Source: Planctomycetota bacterium
GTDB lineage: Bacteria; Planctomycetota; Phycisphaerae; Sedimentisphaerales; Anaerobacaceae
DNA: 7,757 bases
Reading direction: 5' to 3'
Assembly: GCA_022567055.1 (NCBI GenBank)
Contig: JADFHU010000242.1
Span: 1-7,757 of the forward strand
The notes under the pieces were generated by a model. The model was not told the origin of the DNA and searched no databases. It saw nothing but the letters and a program-made list of their open reading frames with translations. Shown here piece by piece: positions 6,374-7,757 of this stretch; the first letter of the stretch is position 1; the number at the start of each line of letters is the position of its first letter. Made by a program: the position numbers and the translations under genes.

Positions 6374-7204
6374 ATGAATAAGAACCGCATCACCCTCTGG
6401 ACCACTTGCCTCACCCTCTGTTGCCTCTGCCTCTGTGCCTGTAGCGAAGTCGCCATCACCGGACGCAGCCAACTGAACTTCATGCCCGACTCCGTCATGA
6501 GTTCCATGAGTCTGCAGCACTATCAGACCTTCCTGAAGGAAAACAAGACGAGCACCGACGCCCAGCAGACGGAGCGGGTCCAACGCGTCGGCCGGCGGAT
6601 CGCCCAGGCCATCACCGATTACTGCAGGATGCGCGGCATCCAATCCGAACTGCAGGGCTACGATTGGGAGTTCAACCTGGTCGACAGCAACGACATCAAT
6701 GCCTGGGCCATGCCCGGGGGAAAAGTCGTCGTCTACACCGGACTGCTGGCCGTCGCCCAGACCGAAGCGGATCTGGCCGTGGTCATGGGGCATGAAGTGG
6801 CCCACGTCTTCGCCAAGCATGGGGCCGAACGCATGTCATACAACTATACGGCCCAGTTTGGGGGCATGGCACTCGCAAAGGCCATCGAAGAGAAATCCGA
6901 AGCCACACAGAAACTGTTCCTCGGCGCCTTCGGCCTGGGTGCCCAGGTGGGCGTGATGCTTCCCTTCAGCCGCCTCCACGAAAGTGAGGCGGACCGCCTG
7001 GGGCTTATCTTCATGGCCATGGCCAAGTACAATCCCGAAGTATCCATCCCCTTCTGGCAGCGCATGGCCCAGGCCAAAGACGGCCAGGGACAGCCTCCGG
7101 AATTCCTGAGCACCCATCCCTCCGACCAAACGCGCATCAATCGACTGAGACGATACATGGATGAGGCCAGGGACTATTACCAGCGGGCACTGAGGAACGG
7201 ATAG
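6374..7204 (+). CDS. M48 family metalloprotease, predicted lipoprotein (LoiP/YggG-like)
   Basis: A 276-aa zinc endopeptidase probably anchored in the envelope, where relatives such as LoiP handle damaged or misassembled envelope proteins. Residues 1-22 form a lipoprotein signal peptide (MNKNR, then a hydrophobic stretch) with lipobox LCAC and predicted lipidated Cys23. Ser follows at +2, which favours the outer membrane. The signal is unusually cysteine-rich (Cys12, 16, 17, 19, 21 before Cys23). The mature part opens with the family-typical TGRSQLNFMPD (29-39). The zinc site is HEVAH (H140, E141, H144), and the third ligand is E203 in HESEADRLG. NAWAMPGGKVVVYTGLL (109-125) and the C-terminal STHPSDQTRINRL (246-258) are M48 hallmarks. 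The start is set by AAAGGA (6361-6366), seven bases before the ATG; the frame extends upstream to TTG 6212, but that would bury the signal peptide, and the TTG belongs to the -35 box. It is likely monocistronic. Substrate unknown. Confidence 0.93.
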   Translation: MNKNRITLWTTCLTLCCLCLCACSEVAITGRSQLNFMPDSVMSSMSLQHYQTFLKENKTSTDAQQTERVQRVGRRIAQAITDYCRMRGIQSELQGYDWEFNLVDSNDINAWAMPGGKVVVYTGLLAVAQTEADLAVVMGHEVAHVFAKHGAERMSYNYTAQFGGMALAKAIEEKSEATQKLFLGAFGLGAQVGVMLPFSRLHESEADRLGLIFMAMAKYNPEVSIPFWQRMAQAKDGQGQPPEFLSTHPSDQTRINRLRRYMDEARDYYQRALRNG

Positions 7205-7233
7205 CGCGCCCTAACAGAGGATGACGACCCACG

Positions 7234-7262
7234 AAAAAGGCCCTGCCGAAGCAGAGCCTTTT
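7234..7262. terminator. Intrinsic terminator shared by convergent M48 and csp genes
   Basis: AAGGCCCTGC (7237-7246) and GCAGAGCCTT (7251-7260) form a ten-pair stem with one wobble or mismatch, depending on strand. Read on the minus strand the loop is the stable tetraloop TTCG, and a five-T run follows (7238-7234), so it is a strong terminator for the csp gene, 23 bp after its stop codon. On the plus strand the stem is followed by only TTTT (7259-7262), weaker but usable for the protease transcript. Confidence 0.85.
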
Positions 7263-7285
7263 CAGTTTCAAGCGCCTTGTATAGA

Positions 7286-7489
7286 TCAGACGGGAACCAC
7301 GTTGTTTGCGCAGGGACCCTTCTTGCCCTCGCCGATGTCATAGGTGACTTTCTGGTTTTCATCGAGGGTCGCTTCGCCTTCCGTCTTAATTTCCGAATGG
7401 TGAACGAACACATCCGCCGATCCGTCATCCGGCTTGATGAAACCAAATCCCTTGCTTGAATTGAACCACTTGACTGTACCTTCACTCAT
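7286..7489 (-). CDS. Cold-shock protein, CspA family
   Basis: A 67-aa single cold-shock domain, the standard size for the family, binding single-stranded RNA/DNA as an RNA chaperone in the cytoplasm. The start MSEGTVKWFN is canonical. RNP1 is KGFGFI (13-18) and RNP2 VFVHH (27-31), and the C-terminus GPCANNVVPV matches the usual GPQAxNV pattern except that Cys60 replaces Gln. AAGGAG (7502-7497) lies seven bases before the ATG, a strong ribosome binding site. The gene is single, ends at a strong hairpin terminator, and is preceded by at least 268 bp without a convincing gene, consistent with the long leaders of csp genes. Whether it is cold-induced or constitutive cannot be told from the protein. 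Confidence 0.96.
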   Translation of the reverse strand: MSEGTVKWFNSSKGFGFIKPDDGSADVFVHHSEIKTEGEATLDENQKVTYDIGEGKKGPCANNVVPV

Positions 7490-7757
7490 TGTGCTACTCC
7501 TTGGCCCGTTTCAGGCCTTTCAACGGTATCTCTCGGTTGAGTCATATTGGAAGGATATTTCTGAGAGATGAAAAAATAGGCTCCATAACTTCCGGCTATT
7601 GTCGGCGAAACCTCCGTCGAATGCACGAAAACAAAAAAAATGCTTTTCTGCCGTTCAAAATGAGCTGAGTATCGCATGTAAAGAGTGTTTTTCACGTAAA
7701 AAGAGAGATTCGCCTCTTCCCTCGGACTGCCGCAGATGTTCAAGATAGCTCAAATTG
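7490..7757 (-). promoter_or_regulatory. Long upstream/leader region of the csp gene
   Basis: No credible gene is seen up to the window edge. The stretch is much richer in A+T than the rest, with an eight-base homopolymer at 7633-7640 (T-run on the minus strand). No -35/-10 pair at good spacing was found, so the promoter may lie here in weak form or beyond the window. Next to the Shine-Dalgarno, two hairpins compete on the minus strand: GGCC pairing within 7517-7503, directly abutting AAGGAG, and CCGTT (7526-7522) with AACGG (7510-7506). A leader that folds near the start codon is common for csp mRNAs. A switch here is inference. Confidence 0.4.

Noticed and set aside
6106..6507. N-terminal extension of the deacetylase frame up to 6507 (134 extra residues)
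   Set aside because: The extension overlaps the protease gene and both promoters, has no AcuC-like sequence, and the family-typical N-terminus begins just after the Met at 6105.
7486..7743. An 85-codon minus-strand frame overlapping the csp start by an ATGA
   Set aside because: It starts with TTG without a ribosome binding site, shows no domain, and lies where a csp leader is expected. The ATGA overlap alone is weak support for a gene.

Overview
The window is G+C-rich bacterial chromosome with five well-supported protein genes and one probable gene remnant. No phage, transposase, CRISPR, tRNA or rRNA was seen. The gene set (a THUMP-type 23S rRNA methyltransferase, an RmlD-like SDR protein, acetyl-CoA synthetase, an AcuC-type deacetylase, an M48 lipoprotein protease and a cold-shock protein), the predicted outer-membrane lipoprotein and the short degenerate intergenic repeats suggest a Gram-negative (diderm) environmental bacterium. 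Nitrospirota or a deltaproteobacterial relative would fit. That placement is inference, because no marker gene is present.

Layout. Positions 1-530 hold no convincing intact gene. They contain a minus-strand fragment (86-304) whose end weakly resembles the C-terminus of CapA-family proteins. A 12-bp direct repeat (77-88 and 342-353) lies at its two sides. Positions 531-2642 form a two-gene plus-strand operon with a 9-nt gap: an RlmL/YpsC-like RNA methyltransferase, then an RmlD-like SDR protein that has lost the catalytic Tyr and Lys. Positions 2643-2883 hold a degenerate heptamer repeat and a good sigma70-type promoter for acs. The acs gene (2884-4869, plus) converges on an acuC-like gene (6105-4999, minus) across 129 bp containing an A+T-rich tandem repeat. 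Positions 6106-6373 are a divergent promoter region: acuC leaves on the minus strand with a TATAAT box so close to the ATG that its mRNA is probably leaderless, and an M48 lipoprotein protease gene (6374-7204) leaves on the plus strand. The protease gene converges on a cspA-like gene (7489-7286, minus), with one hairpin terminator between them. The cspA-like gene has at least 268 bp of gene-poor leader running to the window edge.

Functional logic. The most coherent story is acetate activation with post-translational control. Acs carries the C-terminal Lys known in this family to be acetylated for inactivation, and the adjacent AcuC-like protein keeps all Zn2+-deacetylase residues, so it is the natural candidate to reactivate Acs. 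No acetyltransferase (AcuA/Pat) or sirtuin is in the window. The other genes look like housekeeping or stress functions without an obvious shared pathway. I found no clear new multi-gene system. The best leads are the degenerate SDR protein, the acs/acuC linkage with a leaderless acuC, and the repeat-flanked CapA-like fragment.
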